DNA of 64,000 bases from Undibacterium sp. (GTDB taxonomy: Bacteria > Pseudomonadota > Gammaproteobacteria > Burkholderiales > Burkholderiaceae_D): the NCBI RefSeq assembly GCF_030651495.1, contig NZ_JAUSFI010000070.1:22580-86579 (forward strand). Direction: 5' to 3'. Below the pieces are notes generated by a model. The model worked only from the letters and a program-made list of their open reading frames with translations. It searched no databases and was not told the DNA's origin. Made by a program: the position numbers and the translations under genes. Within the stretch, counting starts at the first letter, position 1. Each line of letters begins with the position of its first letter. Positions 41,558-51,795 of the stretch are shown here, piece by piece.

Positions 41558-43291
41558 TTAACTACTACGGTCTTCAGCGAGCGAATATAGTCTGCGCCAA
41601 AAGAACCGATTGAGCAGCATGACGAACACACACATGACAGCAATACCCAGCGCAATCCGATGAAAGTCACCCGCTTCAGTCATCTGTTTAATGTAGCTTC
41701 CCAGTCCGTCCGCGATCAAAGTCGTTTTTCCCCAAGTGACGTATTCGGCCACGATACTGGCATTCCAAGATCCACCACTGGCGGTGATGGCACCAGTGAC
41801 ATAACTGGGAAATACGGCAGGTAAATACACGCGCTTCCACTTCAGCCAACCTTTTAATCCAAGATTATCGGCGGCCAAGCGTAACTCATTCGGGATAGCG
41901 GCGGCACCGGCAACCACATTAAACAGGATGTACCATTGGGTCCCAAAAACCATTAAGGGACTAAGCCAGATATTCGGAGTGAGTTTCAATGACAACACTG
42001 CAAACACGACCAAAGGGAACATCAGATTCACTGGAAAAGCAGCCAAAAATTGCGCCAACGCCTGTACTCGTTGCGAGTACTGAGGCCGCAAACCAACCCA
42101 GACCGCAATCGGCACCCACACCAACGAAGCTAAGGCAATCAAGAGCATGACACGTGTCAAGGTAATAAAACCAAGCCCAGCGACATGAGCAACCTCACCC
42201 CAGCCCACATTGCTATGGACAAAACTAATTAGCAAATAGATAGCCCAAGCACTGCAAAATGCCAACACCACATCCCAAACCCGGGACCATAATGGACTCA
42301 TATTGCGCTCTATAGCCTTGCTAGACGTGCCGTCATAGCCAACACTAAACCAACCTAGCGCCCGGCTTGCCCATGCCCAGAATTTTTCAGACCATGAGCG
42401 AAACAAATGACTGCTACGCATCCAGTCTAGCAACCACGATTGCTGCGCGGTATCTCCTTGCGACTCTTCAAAACGGAATTTATCTGCCCACGCTAACAAA
42501 GGGCGAAAAAATAGTTGGTCATACAACAAAATTCCGGTAAGCATGGCAGTAATCGCCCAAGCAATGGCAGTGCCATTTTCGGCCTCAATCGCCACTGCTA
42601 TATATGAACCGATACCAGGCAATTTTATGTCTTGGCCAGCTACAGAAATAGCTTCTGCCGCCACCAAAAAAAACCAACCGCCAGACATCGACATCATCAT
42701 ATTCCAGAGCAAACCAGGCATCGCAAAGGGAAGCTCCAATCGCCAAAAGCGCTGCCAACCGGACAGCCGAAAAATACGCGCCGCCTCATTGAGTTCAGGT
42801 GGCACGGTGCGCATGGATTGATACAAGCTAAATGCCATGTTCCATGCCTGAGAAGTAAAAATGGCAAAAATGGCGGCACACTCCACTCCCAGCAAATTAC
42901 CTGGAAACAAAGCGATAAACGGAGCAATAGCTATCGCTTGAAACCCTAAAATAGGTACCGATTGCAATATATCCAATGCCGGTATCATGATTTTTTCAGC
43001 GGCAACATACTTAACGGCGATTGCCGCAAAGACTAAGCTAAACAATAATGAAAACCCCAAGGCAGTAAACATGCGCAAAATGGTACGCAGCAGATAGTAA
43101 GGAAGATAACTAGGATCCAACGAGATTTGTAAAGTCTCACCGACTGCAAATGGTCGACTCATCTGCATAGCAGCAAATGCTAATAACACCAGCAAAGCAA
43201 GCACTAAGGGCAACAAGGCCCAATCCCAACGATTAGGTCCCTTGCTTGGTGAAATATCATCGCGTTTTTGTAAATTGAACAGTTCAAACAT
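41558..43291 (-). CDS. ABC transporter permease, two fused permease units
   Basis: Inner-membrane permease of about 577 residues starting at 43291 (MFELFNLQK) with a GGAGAG site; the frame runs 30 codons further up with no homologous sequence. It contains two BPD-transp-1 halves: each has about five to six TM helices and an EAA loop (ELNEAARIFRLSGWQRFWRLELPFAMPG in the first, split over two parts here, and ELRLAADNLGLKGWLKWKRVYLPAVFP-like in the second). A hydrophilic linker joins the halves at about 300-350. One fused chain would therefore form the whole pore with the adjacent ATPase. Confidence 0.9.
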   Translation of the reverse strand: MFELFNLQKRDDISPSKGPNRWDWALLPLVLALLVLLAFAAMQMSRPFAVGETLQISLDPSYLPYYLLRTILRMFTALGFSLLFSLVFAAIAVKYVAAEKIMIPALDILQSVPILGFQAIAIAPFIALFPGNLLGVECAAIFAIFTSQAWNMAFSLYQSMRTVPPELNEAARIFRLSGWQRFWRLELPFAMPGLLWNMMMSMSGGWFFLVAAEAISVAGQDIKLPGIGSYIAVAIEAENGTAIAWAITAMLTGILLYDQLFFRPLLAWADKFRFEESQGDTAQQSWLLDWMRSSHLFRSWSEKFWAWASRALGWFSVGYDGTSSKAIERNMSPLWSRVWDVVLAFCSAWAIYLLISFVHSNVGWGEVAHVAGLGFITLTRVMLLIALASLVWVPIAVWVGLRPQYSQRVQALAQFLAAFPVNLMFPLVVFAVLSLKLTPNIWLSPLMVFGTQWYILFNVVAGAAAIPNELRLAADNLGLKGWLKWKRVYLPAVFPSYVTGAITASGGSWNASIVAEYVTWGKTTLIADGLGSYIKQMTEAGDFHRIALGIAVMCVFVMLLNRFFWRRLYSLAEDRSS

Positions 43292-43726
43292 CAGCACTCT
43301 CCGAGAAGGAGTGATGAGAAAAATAAAAAACGATGACGGGTGAAAATAAAAAAATAACCGACAAACTACCCCCTCGGTCATTAGCGCGGTACGCTATCGA
43401 CTCCGATTAATAAAATTATTCGCGCATCTATATATTTAATTTCTTTTAACAAGAAATTAAATATCGTATTACAGAATAAATACACGAGAAATAATTGGGT
43501 AAGCAGAAAGAAGCAGCCAGAACAGGCTACGAACACCACTACCCGCCATTTTTTTGGCAAGGTAGCAGCAAAAATGCGTTTACATTGCCGGGATGCGGTC
43601 GATATGGGATCGACTACTATAACTATCCACAGACTGGACTCCATTAAGAAGAAGCGCGCACTTTAACACAGGAGCTATTTAACTGGCAATGCGCTTTAAA
43701 GGCAAAAACGAGATGTATTTTTTAAA
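43292..43726. other. Intergenic region upstream of the ABC permease gene
   Basis: About 435 bases between the ankyrin gene stop and the permease start, both on the minus strand. It holds an AT-rich perfect 14-bp hairpin at 43432-43464. An 87-codon frame crosses it but lacks family features and overlaps the hairpin. The permease promoter should be here; I could not pin it. Confidence 0.45.
43432..43464. repeat. AT-rich perfect hairpin upstream of the ABC permease
   Basis: ATATTTAATTTCTT (43432-43445) is the exact complement of 43451-43464 around TTAAC. It lies about 140 bases upstream of the permease ATG and could be a leader structure or a binding site for a dimeric regulator. Confidence 0.5.
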
Positions 43727-44416
43727 TTATGGGTATCTGCTATTTTGCTGATCTAGTTTAAGGTAAGAGCGCAAACACTCTGCAATTTCTTTTTGTTCTA
43801 ATTGAATAGCAAAATCCAAGGCAGACAGTCCAAGGTTATTTCTCACATGGATATCCGCACCTTCATCCAAAAAAATTTGAACAGCCGAAATTTTTCCTGA
43901 ACGCACCGCCATCATCAGTGGCGTCGTTTTATTGGGGGATTCAGCATCGATATAAGCGGAATGCTCTAACAATAAACTAATAACATTCACATTCCCATTC
44001 GCCGCAGCATAGTGCAACGATGTCCAGCCGGGCTGATTAATTGCAGAACCGGCATCAATTAATTGACTCACGGCCCTCATGTTTCCCATAAAACTGGCGA
44101 TCATCAGTGCGGTATCACCATTGTTGGCGTGCGCGTCGAGCCTGATATCAGCGTGTTTGAGTAAGACATCAAACACCTTCATCGATTTCTCACGCAAAGC
44201 AATCATCATCACGGTTTCACCACGGGTGGCTTCGATAGAGTTAGGATCGATCCCTTGCATCAATTGAGTCTGAACTGCACGAGCATCATTAAATCGAACA
44301 GCCAGTATGAAATCGTTATAGGCATCTGCCTTTGCCGTGTGAGAAACGAATATCAGCATCCCCAACAGCAAACAGTGAATTAACCGAATCTGAAAAATAA
44401 AAAATACAGATTTCAT
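43727..44416 (-). CDS. Ankyrin-repeat periplasmic protein
   Basis: 229 residues with a signal peptide (about 1-31, cleavage after SHTAKA) and about five ankyrin repeats from residue 45 to 215, for example GDTALMIASFMGNMRAVSQLIDAG and the NKTTPLMMAVRSGKISAVQIFLDEG unit. Such exported ankyrin proteins are common beside tatD in this order, and the gene is only 10 bases downstream of tatD on the same strand. They mediate protein contacts; the partner is unknown. Confidence 0.9.
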   Translation of the reverse strand: MKSVFFIFQIRLIHCLLLGMLIFVSHTAKADAYNDFILAVRFNDARAVQTQLMQGIDPNSIEATRGETVMMIALREKSMKVFDVLLKHADIRLDAHANNGDTALMIASFMGNMRAVSQLIDAGSAINQPGWTSLHYAAANGNVNVISLLLEHSAYIDAESPNKTTPLMMAVRSGKISAVQIFLDEGADIHVRNNLGLSALDFAIQLEQKEIAECLRSYLKLDQQNSRYP

Positions 44417-44426
44417 TTTATTTAAT

Positions 44427-45206
44427 TTACGCTGTAAGCTTAAATAGTTCGAAAAAATTTCTGGAGGTAACTTCTTGTACCTGAGTCACGGGCAAACCTT
44501 TTAAATCTGCCAAAAATTCACCGACATGCTTTACAAAGGCAGGCTCATTCATTTTACCCCGATGGGGTATTGGTGCCAAATAAGGAGAATCAGTTTCGAT
44601 TAAAATTCGCTCTATTGGCAAAGCTTTAGCGACGGCCTGCAAGTCTTTCGCACTTTTAAAAGTCAAAATACCTGAGAAGGAAATATAAAACCCCATCTCG
44701 ATTGCCGCCAAAGCGACTTCCAATGACTCAGTAAAGCAATGCATCACGCCAGCAACGCCCCCATTATTAGTACCAGCACCCTCTTCCTGCATGATCCTGA
44801 TAGTATCTTCAGCGGCAGCACGGGTATGAATAATCAAGGGTTTACCGCTGATTCTGGAAGCACGGATGTGTTGACGAAAACGTTCACGCTGCCATTCAAG
44901 ATCACCTTTCAACCGAAAATAATCAAGCCCAGTCTCACCAATGGCAATAATTTTAGGATGCTGTGACAGTTGCACCAGTTGCTCTGCAGTGGGTTCTTCA
45001 GTATCGGCATAATCTGGATGTACGCCTACTGAAGCATAGATATGTGGATACTGTTCCGCCAGCGCCAAAACCTGAGGGAAATCAGGTAAATCTACCGAGA
45101 CGCACAAAGCGTGAGTCACGCCATTGTCACGCATTGCTTGCATAATTTCAGGCAAACGACTTGCTAACTCAGGAAAATTGATATGGCAGTGAGAATCGAT
45201 ATACAT
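44427..45206 (-). CDS. tatD: TatD family metal-dependent hydrolase
   Basis: TIM-barrel metallohydrolase of the TatD (DNase) family, 259 residues. Metal ligands are visible: SHCHINF at about 4-10, the Glu in AIGETGLDYFR, His in LIIHTRAA and VMHCFTES, and the late Asp in ETDSPYLAP. Members show 3'-5' deoxyribonuclease or D-aminoacyl-tRNA-like activities; the role in twin-arginine export is not supported for the family. It could equally be the paralogue YcfH. Confidence 0.92.
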   Translation of the reverse strand: MYIDSHCHINFPELASRLPEIMQAMRDNGVTHALCVSVDLPDFPQVLALAEQYPHIYASVGVHPDYADTEEPTAEQLVQLSQHPKIIAIGETGLDYFRLKGDLEWQRERFRQHIRASRISGKPLIIHTRAAAEDTIRIMQEEGAGTNNGGVAGVMHCFTESLEVALAAIEMGFYISFSGILTFKSAKDLQAVAKALPIERILIETDSPYLAPIPHRGKMNEPAFVKHVGEFLADLKGLPVTQVQEVTSRNFFELFKLTA

Positions 45207-45243
45207 AGATTAAATTGCGCGCAGGTACGCGCATAAGTGCTGA

Positions 45244-46419
45244 TTAGCATGGTGCAGATGAGGCAGACCGATGGTTGGCGATCAGTTCCAATACGGCATC
45301 GGCAGAAACCTTTGCGGTATCCCGCAATAAGGTGTGATGCATATCCGTAAAGCGTTGCTTCAATTTATCTTGCATTGATACGTCATTTAATTGTTGCCAC
45401 AAAGCATTGGCTAATGCTTCTGGAGTTGCAGCTGATTGTAAAAATTCAGGGACCACAAATTCTTGTGCCAGTACATTTGGCAATCCTACCCACGGCTGAT
45501 ATCCCATATGTTTCATTATTTGCCATGAAGCTTCCATCATTTTATAGGCTATAACCATGGGTTTTTTAAATAACGCAACTTCTAAAGTCGCAGTTCCTGA
45601 AGCCACCAGCACCGCATTGGCCGCCGCAATAGCCGCGTGAGAACGACCATTTATCAATAACACTGGCACACCATCCAGGCGAGCAGCGACTACAAGCTTG
45701 ATATAATAAGCACGTTGTTTCTCACCCACCATGGGAACCAAAATTTGGAGATGAGGATCTCGTTGACAAAGAATTTTTGCTGCGCGAATGAACGCTTCAG
45801 TATTGTACTTAATCTCAGACATACGGCTACCAGGCAATATCGTGACGACAGTCGCATCATGTGCTATCCCCAGTTCATCTCTGGCTGCCGCCATATCCGG
45901 CTCAAGTGCAATCACCTGCGCCAATGGATGCCCAACGTAAGTAACCGGTATCCCGGCTTTACGATAAATCGTTTCCTCAAATGGAAAAATCACCAACATA
46001 TGCGACACTGCTTGCGCAATTTTATTGATACGACCGCCGCGCCATGCCCAGATAGAAGGACTGATGTAATGCATCGTCGGAATACCAGCCTGTTTCAGGC
46101 GAATTTCGAGATCAAGATTAAAATCGGGCGCATCGACACCAATAAATACATCCGGCTTTTCGGCAAGTAAATGTTGACAAAGTTGTTTGCGTATACCTGA
46201 AATTTCACGGTAATGTAACAGCACCTCAAAAATACCTCGGACCGATAATTTATCCATCGGCCAATCGCTGACAAAGCCGTACTCGGCCATCTTTGGCCCG
46301 CCGATACCATGCATCACCGCATCTGGTAATTGAGGTCTGAGTCCGGACAATAAACGGCTAGCTAACAAGTCACCAGAGGTCTCTCCGGCGACCATTGAGA
46401 TAATGGTTTGATTGGCCAC
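45244..46419 (-). CDS. lpxB: Lipid-A-disaccharide synthase
   Basis: Glycosyltransferase (GT19) that joins lipid X and UDP-diacyl-glucosamine into lipid A disaccharide at the inner membrane. The start is uncertain: I use the GTG at 46419 (VANQTIISMVAGETSGD), which gives a normal spacing to the GETSGDLL motif; an ATG at 46473 would overlap lpxA by 29 bases. The YVGHPLAQVI and LPGSRMSEI motifs, then SGTATLEVAL near 300, mark the donor site. The last gene of the supercluster; rnhB does not follow. Confidence 0.95.
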   Translation of the reverse strand: MANQTIISMVAGETSGDLLASRLLSGLRPQLPDAVMHGIGGPKMAEYGFVSDWPMDKLSVRGIFEVLLHYREISGIRKQLCQHLLAEKPDVFIGVDAPDFNLDLEIRLKQAGIPTMHYISPSIWAWRGGRINKIAQAVSHMLVIFPFEETIYRKAGIPVTYVGHPLAQVIALEPDMAAARDELGIAHDATVVTILPGSRMSEIKYNTEAFIRAAKILCQRDPHLQILVPMVGEKQRAYYIKLVVAARLDGVPVLLINGRSHAAIAAANAVLVASGTATLEVALFKKPMVIAYKMMEASWQIMKHMGYQPWVGLPNVLAQEFVVPEFLQSAATPEALANALWQQLNDVSMQDKLKQRFTDMHHTLLRDTAKVSADAVLELIANHRSASSAPC

Positions 46420-46444
46420 AGTATTGAACACGTTCTGAGTATAT

Positions 46445-47233
46445 TTAACGAACGATGCCGCGTGTGGCAACATCAAGAAAATCGCGCATTAACTGGACAT
46501 GAGGGGTTTGCTCGGTGGTCAATGCCAACAGTTCCTGATCTAATGCAGATTTAGCCTGTTCCAGTGTTAATCCGGATTTATAGAGTAATTTGTACGCTTG
46601 CCGAATCGCAGAAATTTGCTCACGATTAAAACCGCGCCGCTTCAGACCTTCAACATTGATACCATGGGCGGAAGCTGGATTGCCATTAAGCATGACGAAT
46701 GGCGGAACATCCTGAGTCAAGCTAGTGCTCATGCCTACCATAGCATGCGCCCCAACTTTACAGAATTGGTGAATATTGGAAAATCCCCCTAGAATAACCC
46801 AGTCACCAATGTGCACGTGACCTGCAAGTGCCGCATTGTTTGCAAAAATAACGTTATTTCCAATTTGACAATCATGCGCTAAGTGAACATAAGCCATGAT
46901 CCAGTTATCATTACCGAGTCTGGTCACCCCTGCATCTTGGATGGTACCAATATTAAAAGTGCAAAATTCCCTGATAACGTTGCGATCGCCGATTTCAAGT
47001 CGAGTCGGTTCTCCTGCATATTTTTTATCTTGCGGCGCAGCACCGATCGAAGAAAACTGAAAAAAAGTATTATTACATCCGATAGACGTATGTCCATCAA
47101 TCACTACATGCGGTCCAATTTTACTACCAGCACCAATACTGACATGAGGCCCAATAATAGAATAAGCACCTACCTCAACGCTGCTGTCGAGGCTAGCCCT
47201 AGGATCAATTAATGCACTTGGATGGATGAACAT
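46445..47233 (-). CDS. lpxA: UDP-N-acetylglucosamine acyltransferase
   Basis: First enzyme of lipid A synthesis; transfers a 3-hydroxyacyl chain from ACP. The 262 residues comprise a left-handed beta helix of hexapeptide repeats (about 1-185) with the catalytic His in LAHDCQIGNN, and a C-terminal helical domain (GLKRRGFNREQISAIRQAYK split over two parts). It follows fabZ by 2 bases, showing tight operon packing. Confidence 0.97.
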   Translation of the reverse strand: MFIHPSALIDPRASLDSSVEVGAYSIIGPHVSIGAGSKIGPHVVIDGHTSIGCNNTFFQFSSIGAAPQDKKYAGEPTRLEIGDRNVIREFCTFNIGTIQDAGVTRLGNDNWIMAYVHLAHDCQIGNNVIFANNAALAGHVHIGDWVILGGFSNIHQFCKVGAHAMVGMSTSLTQDVPPFVMLNGNPASAHGINVEGLKRRGFNREQISAIRQAYKLLYKSGLTLEQAKSALDQELLALTTEQTPHVQLMRDFLDVATRGIVR

Positions 47234-47235
47234 TC

Positions 47236-47727
47236 TTACACCGTTGTTGTCTCTACTGCCGCAGTTTCTGCAACAGCGACATCATTCACAGTACGCATAG
47301 TACACATTAACTCGGCTTCAACTGCTAGTTGACCATCTACTGTCGCCTTCGCTTTATATTTCCAGATTCCTCTAGCCACACGTGTGATTTCCACTTCCAT
47401 CTTTAACTGGTCACCTGGCTCCACTGGTCGTTTGAAACGTACGCCATCAATGCCTAAAAAATAAACAATGGTATTCTCATCGGGTTTTTTACCCATGGTC
47501 AAAAAAGACAAAATCGCAGCTGTTTGCGCCATTGCCTCTACCATCAACACTCCAGGCATAACCGGTTTACCAGGAAAATGTCCGTTAAAAAATTCTTCAT
47601 TTATCGTCACATTTTTGATGGCAGTGATGCTCTTCCCACTCTCCCAATCTAGCACGCGATCAACCAGCAACAGGGGATAGCGATGCGGCAGGTATTGTTT
47701 AATTTGATTGATATCGAGGGTATTCAT
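47236..47727 (-). CDS. fabZ: 3-hydroxyacyl-ACP dehydratase FabZ
   Basis: Hot-dog fold dehydratase of fatty-acid elongation, competing with LpxA for hydroxyacyl-ACP, hence its place in this cluster. The 163 residues include the [13 protein letters not shown] start, catalytic His in [21 protein letters not shown] with the Glu, and the conserved [11 protein letters not shown]. The C-terminal 15 or so residues, rich in Ala/Val/Glu/Thr, extend beyond the usual length. Confidence 0.97.
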   Translation of the reverse strand: MNTLDINQIKQYLPHRYPLLLVDRVLDWESGKSITAIKNVTINEEFFNGHFPGKPVMPGVLMVEAMAQTAAILSFLTMGKKPDENTIVYFLGIDGVRFKRPVEPGDQLKMEVEITRVARGIWKYKAKATVDGQLAVEAELMCTMRTVNDVAVAETAAVETTTV

Positions 47728-47729
47728 AA

Positions 47730-48785
47730 TTATTTTTCTGTAAGCGATTTAATTGTTTTTTCAAGGCTGCGAATTTTTTCCCGCATACGACCTAGATTAC
47801 GTACGATGGCCGCAGTTTTTTCCCAATCAGCATTTTTTGCTAAAGGATAAAAACCGGTATATTGTCCAGCCTCCAATATAGAGCGGGACACCATACTGCC
47901 AGAAGAAATGTGAACATGATCAACAATGGTGAGATGCCCGAGCACCATTGCTGCACCTCCGAAGGTACAGTACTTGCCAATTTTAGCGCTACCAGCAACA
48001 CCAACACAACCCGCCATTGCTGTATGTGCACCAATATGACAATTGTGACCAATCTGAATTTGATTATCAAGTTTGACACCATCTTCGATAATGGTGTCTG
48101 CTAAAGCACCCCGATCGATACTGGTATTGGCTCCAATATCGACATCATCACCAATCAATACCCTACCAGTTTGAGGTATCTTGATCCAGTGTCCGCTTTC
48201 ATTTGCGAATCCAAAACCATCAGCACCAATCACTGCACCAGAGTGAATGATACAACGTTGACCTATCACGCAATAATCATAAACAGTGACATTGGCATGT
48301 AACTGGGTGCCATCAGCGATACTTACACCTCGACCGATAACAGACCCTGCTCCTATCACTACATTCTCACCAATAATGGTTTCAGCATCGATAGCCACAT
48401 GCGGCCCTATACTTGCACTCGCAGCTATCACCGCTTGCGGGCTAACCCAAGCGGACGGATGAATACCAAACGGCGCCGGAATAGCTTTTAACGATGCAAA
48501 AAACTGAGCAGCGCGGGCAAAGTAAACATAAGGTTGCGGCGTAAGAATACGCGCACCAGAAAAACCACTGCCAATGTGCAAATGATCAGCTTCGGTCAAT
48601 ATCAATACTGCCGCACGCGTAGTTTCAGCTTGCGCACGTAGTTTGACGTTGGATAAAAAAGTAGCATGTATTTCGTCGGCTTCACTCAAGGGAGCAATGC
48701 CGATAATTTGCGTATTTGGGTCACCAATTAGTTGACCACCGAAGCGATCGACCAATTCTCCCAGTCGAGTGCCGATTGTGGTCAT
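47730..48785 (-). CDS. lpxD: UDP-3-O-(3-hydroxyacyl)glucosamine N-acyltransferase
   Basis: Third step of lipid A synthesis. The 351 residues show an N-terminal uridine-binding domain (about 1-100), a hexapeptide beta helix (about 105-300) with the catalytic His in [15 protein letters not shown], and a C-terminal helix (about 325-351) that binds ACP. It lies between skp and fabZ with 2-3 base gaps. Confidence 0.97.
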   Translation of the reverse strand: MTTIGTRLGELVDRFGGQLIGDPNTQIIGIAPLSEADEIHATFLSNVKLRAQAETTRAAVLILTEADHLHIGSGFSGARILTPQPYVYFARAAQFFASLKAIPAPFGIHPSAWVSPQAVIAASASIGPHVAIDAETIIGENVVIGAGSVIGRGVSIADGTQLHANVTVYDYCVIGQRCIIHSGAVIGADGFGFANESGHWIKIPQTGRVLIGDDVDIGANTSIDRGALADTIIEDGVKLDNQIQIGHNCHIGAHTAMAGCVGVAGSAKIGKYCTFGGAAMVLGHLTIVDHVHISSGSMVSRSILEAGQYTGFYPLAKNADWEKTAAIVRNLGRMREKIRSLEKTIKSLTEK

Positions 48786-48788
48786 TAT

Positions 48789-49319
48789 TTATTTGGCGAG
48801 CGCTTTAATTACTTTATCGGTAATGTCAACCCTCGGATTGAAATACACTGCATCCTGCAAGACGATATCGTATTTTTCAGTTTCTGCAATTTGCTTCACA
48901 GCTTTTTGAGCCCTGTCAACCAAGGCTGCAATTTCTTCATTTTTTCGCTGATTCAGGTCTTCATTAAAAATACGCTGTTTACGTTTAAAATCTTGATCCA
49001 TATCAGTTAACTCGCGTTGACGTTTAATCCGATCTGAATCAGAAATTACCGGCGCATCCTTATCCAATTTTTCAGCCATCGCTTTAATTTTTGCGGCGGA
49101 TTCTAGCAATTCTTTACTGCGCTTTGAAAATTCTTGCTCAATTTTCGCCTCGGCAGCCTTGGCGGGACTTGATTCTCTCATCACTCGCTGAGAGTCAAAA
49201 ATGGCCACTTTGGAATCCTGAGCATGCACTTGAGCAATGCTGACGCAACAAGCCGCACAAACCATCAGGCGTTGTAACAATTTGGACGGGGTAGTAAGTT
49301 GACTCAAAATAATCTCCAT
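48789..49319 (-). CDS. skp: Periplasmic chaperone OmpH/Skp
   Basis: Trimeric holdase that keeps outer-membrane proteins soluble in transit to BamA. The 176 residues have a signal peptide (about 1-33, VHA cleavage), the conserved KVAIFDSQRVMRESSPAK strand, and a long charged coiled coil (about 60-135) that forms the tentacles. It follows bamA by 54 bases in the usual bamA-skp-lpxD order. Confidence 0.93.
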   Translation of the reverse strand: MEIILSQLTTPSKLLQRLMVCAACCVSIAQVHAQDSKVAIFDSQRVMRESSPAKAAEAKIEQEFSKRSKELLESAAKIKAMAEKLDKDAPVISDSDRIKRQRELTDMDQDFKRKQRIFNEDLNQRKNEEIAALVDRAQKAVKQIAETEKYDIVLQDAVYFNPRVDITDKVIKALAK

Positions 49320-49373
49320 AATACAAACTAGGGCAAACTAAAACGAACTAAACATTAATTATGATAAGAAATG

Positions 49374-51722
49374 TTAAAAACCGGTACCCATCTGGAATTG
49401 GATTGACTGTTTCTTATCTCCGGCTTTAGCATTCAAGGCCTTACCAAAGCTCAACTTCAAAGGACCAACCGGCGATATCCAGCTTATCCCAAGTCCAGCA
49501 GAAGTACGCAAATCCTGAACACGAATTTTTTGACCTTCATCAAATACATTTCCAGCGTCAATAAATGTGAACCAACGTAATGATTTATCGGCACCTGGAA
49601 ATGGAACTTGCAATTCTACATTACCTAACAAGCGAGAAGCTCCACCAAGAGAGTCGCCATTTGGATCTTTACTTCCTAAAGAGGAGGAATCATATCCACG
49701 AACCGAACCAATACCGCCAGCATAGAAGTTTTTGAACAATGGATACGGTTTCCCACCAAGTCCATGCCCATAATCAAACTCGCCATTCATTGCAAGAATC
49801 ACTGAGCGATAAACAGGTGTGAAATACTGATGATTATATATGGCTCGGTAATATTTAAAACTACCTAAAGCGGAAAGCTCAAGGTTACCGCGTTGATAGC
49901 GTCCAATCGATGGTGTCAACGCACTATCGCGACTATCTCGTTGCCATGCGGCAGACAATGGAATGGTGGTATTTACCGCTGAACCCACGCCATATGAGGT
50001 AGAAGTCGGGTCCTTCTCTGCTGCGCCAAAATCTGCCACATATTTAAGGTAGCGATATGGACTGCCGGTGAAAGTGTTAACCTTGGTTCGTTCAACCCCA
50101 ACCCCAAAAAAGACTGTATCCAACTCTGAAAAAGGTACCCCAAATCGGACATTTCCACCAGAGGACAGGATTTTATAGTATCCGACACTACCAACAATCG
50201 GTGTCGTAGTGCGAGAGAACAATTCAAAACTACGACTCACACCATCATCAGTAAAATAGGGGTCAGTATGCGACAACGCAATAGTACGATTTAGACTGCT
50301 AGTATTAATATCTAAACCTATTGTATCCCCGCTACCAAAAACATTGGCCTGTTGGATTGAACCAGTCAATGTTACTTTTTCAAGCTGAGAATAACCTGCG
50401 CCAAACATAATATTTCCGGTTGGTTTTTCGGTTACTGTTAAATTGACGTCCACTTGGTCAGTGCTAGTCGATACTTCAGGAGTCTCAACAGTGACCTCCT
50501 TGAAAAAACCAAGACGATCAACCCTATCCCTAGAAACTTTAATTTTTTCACCATCATACCAAGACCCCTCAAACTGACGGAACTCGCGGCGAATAACTTC
50601 ATCCCTAGTCTTTGTATTGCCTGCCAAATTAATACGGCGAACATAAACACGTTTACCCGGATCAACAAAAATGGTAAAGGCGACTTCTTTTTTCTCTTTG
50701 TCGAGGATTGGGTTTGCATTAACATTGGCAAATGCATAACCAAAATTTCCCATCCTTTCGGAAATGCGCTTGGTGCTTTCCGTCAGTTTGGCCGCATTAT
50801 AAACATCGTTTTTTTTAAGAAGTAACAACGAAGCTAACTCTGCCTCACGCCCAAACATCTCACCTTCCAGCTTAATATCGGAAACAGTGTATTTGTCTCC
50901 CTCAATGATATTGACAGTAATGAAAATTTCTTTTTTATCTGGAGTAATAGAAATCTGAGTAGACTCGACCTGCATCTCAAGATAGCCACGATTTTGATAA
51001 AATGATTTAAGACTTTCAATGTCGCCAGATAATTTCTGTTTCGAATATTGATCTGCCTTAGTGTACCAACTGAACCAGGTTGGTTTACTCAAAGCCATCA
51101 AGTCAAATAGCTCACTATCAGTAAACGCTTTATTTCCGATGACATCTATTCGTGCAATCTTTGCGATTTCACCTTCGTCAACAGCAAAAGTCACATTTAC
51201 ACGGTTACGTTCAATCGGCGTAATCGTAGTAATAATTTTCATGCCGTACAAACCGCGAGAAAGATATTGGCGTTTTAGTTCCTGCTCAGCCCTATCCACA
51301 GTCGCCTTATCAAAAATGCGTGATTCTCCGACACCGACATCCTTAAGCGCCTTGACCAAAGCGTCTTTTTCGAACTCCTTAGTACCAGTGAAGTCAACGC
51401 CGGCGATAGTCGGACGCTCTTCAAGTAAAACAATCAACACACCGTCCTGCACTTCAATCTGAACATCTTTAAAGAAGCCGGTAGCATACAAGGATTTGAT
51501 AGCAGATATGCTTTTAGCATCATCGAAAGTTTCACCAACACGGACAGGAAGATAGCTAAATACCGTTCCTGCTTCAGTCCGCTGCAGACCTTCAACGCGA
51601 ATATCCTTAACCTTAAATGACTCAATTGCAAAGGTCTGTCCTGAGCATAGTGCGAACGCTGCTAGCGCCAAGGCGCGACATTGTAAAGTTGGCAAAATAA
51701 AGTTCTCGATATGTAATTTCAT
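49374..51722 (-). CDS. bamA: Outer membrane protein assembly factor BamA
   Basis: Essential Omp85 protein that folds beta-barrel proteins into the outer membrane. The 782 residues have a signal peptide (about 1-32), five POTRA domains (about 35-435, beginning FKVKDIRVEGLQRTEAGTVF) and a 16-strand barrel. The lid motif VRGYDSSSLG corresponds to the conserved VRGF/Y of loop 6. The C-terminal strand ends in Phe (QFQMGTGF), the usual signature. It lies between rseP and skp. Confidence 0.98.
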   Translation of the reverse strand: MKLHIENFILPTLQCRALALAAFALCSGQTFAIESFKVKDIRVEGLQRTEAGTVFSYLPVRVGETFDDAKSISAIKSLYATGFFKDVQIEVQDGVLIVLLEERPTIAGVDFTGTKEFEKDALVKALKDVGVGESRIFDKATVDRAEQELKRQYLSRGLYGMKIITTITPIERNRVNVTFAVDEGEIAKIARIDVIGNKAFTDSELFDLMALSKPTWFSWYTKADQYSKQKLSGDIESLKSFYQNRGYLEMQVESTQISITPDKKEIFITVNIIEGDKYTVSDIKLEGEMFGREAELASLLLLKKNDVYNAAKLTESTKRISERMGNFGYAFANVNANPILDKEKKEVAFTIFVDPGKRVYVRRINLAGNTKTRDEVIRREFRQFEGSWYDGEKIKVSRDRVDRLGFFKEVTVETPEVSTSTDQVDVNLTVTEKPTGNIMFGAGYSQLEKVTLTGSIQQANVFGSGDTIGLDINTSSLNRTIALSHTDPYFTDDGVSRSFELFSRTTTPIVGSVGYYKILSSGGNVRFGVPFSELDTVFFGVGVERTKVNTFTGSPYRYLKYVADFGAAEKDPTSTSYGVGSAVNTTIPLSAAWQRDSRDSALTPSIGRYQRGNLELSALGSFKYYRAIYNHQYFTPVYRSVILAMNGEFDYGHGLGGKPYPLFKNFYAGGIGSVRGYDSSSLGSKDPNGDSLGGASRLLGNVELQVPFPGADKSLRWFTFIDAGNVFDEGQKIRVQDLRTSAGLGISWISPVGPLKLSFGKALNAKAGDKKQSIQFQMGTGF

Positions 51723-51795
51723 TAGGTATTATTTAATCTCAATATTTCTACCAGGAAGATGCAGCATCAAGATAATCGTTTGATTAAACTGAGCA

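Noticed and set aside
43381..43644. Minus-strand frame of 87 codons with a hydrophobic centre, upstream of the ABC permease
   Set aside because: It includes the AT-rich 14-bp hairpin, has no clear ribosome site and resembles no family I know; probably chance.
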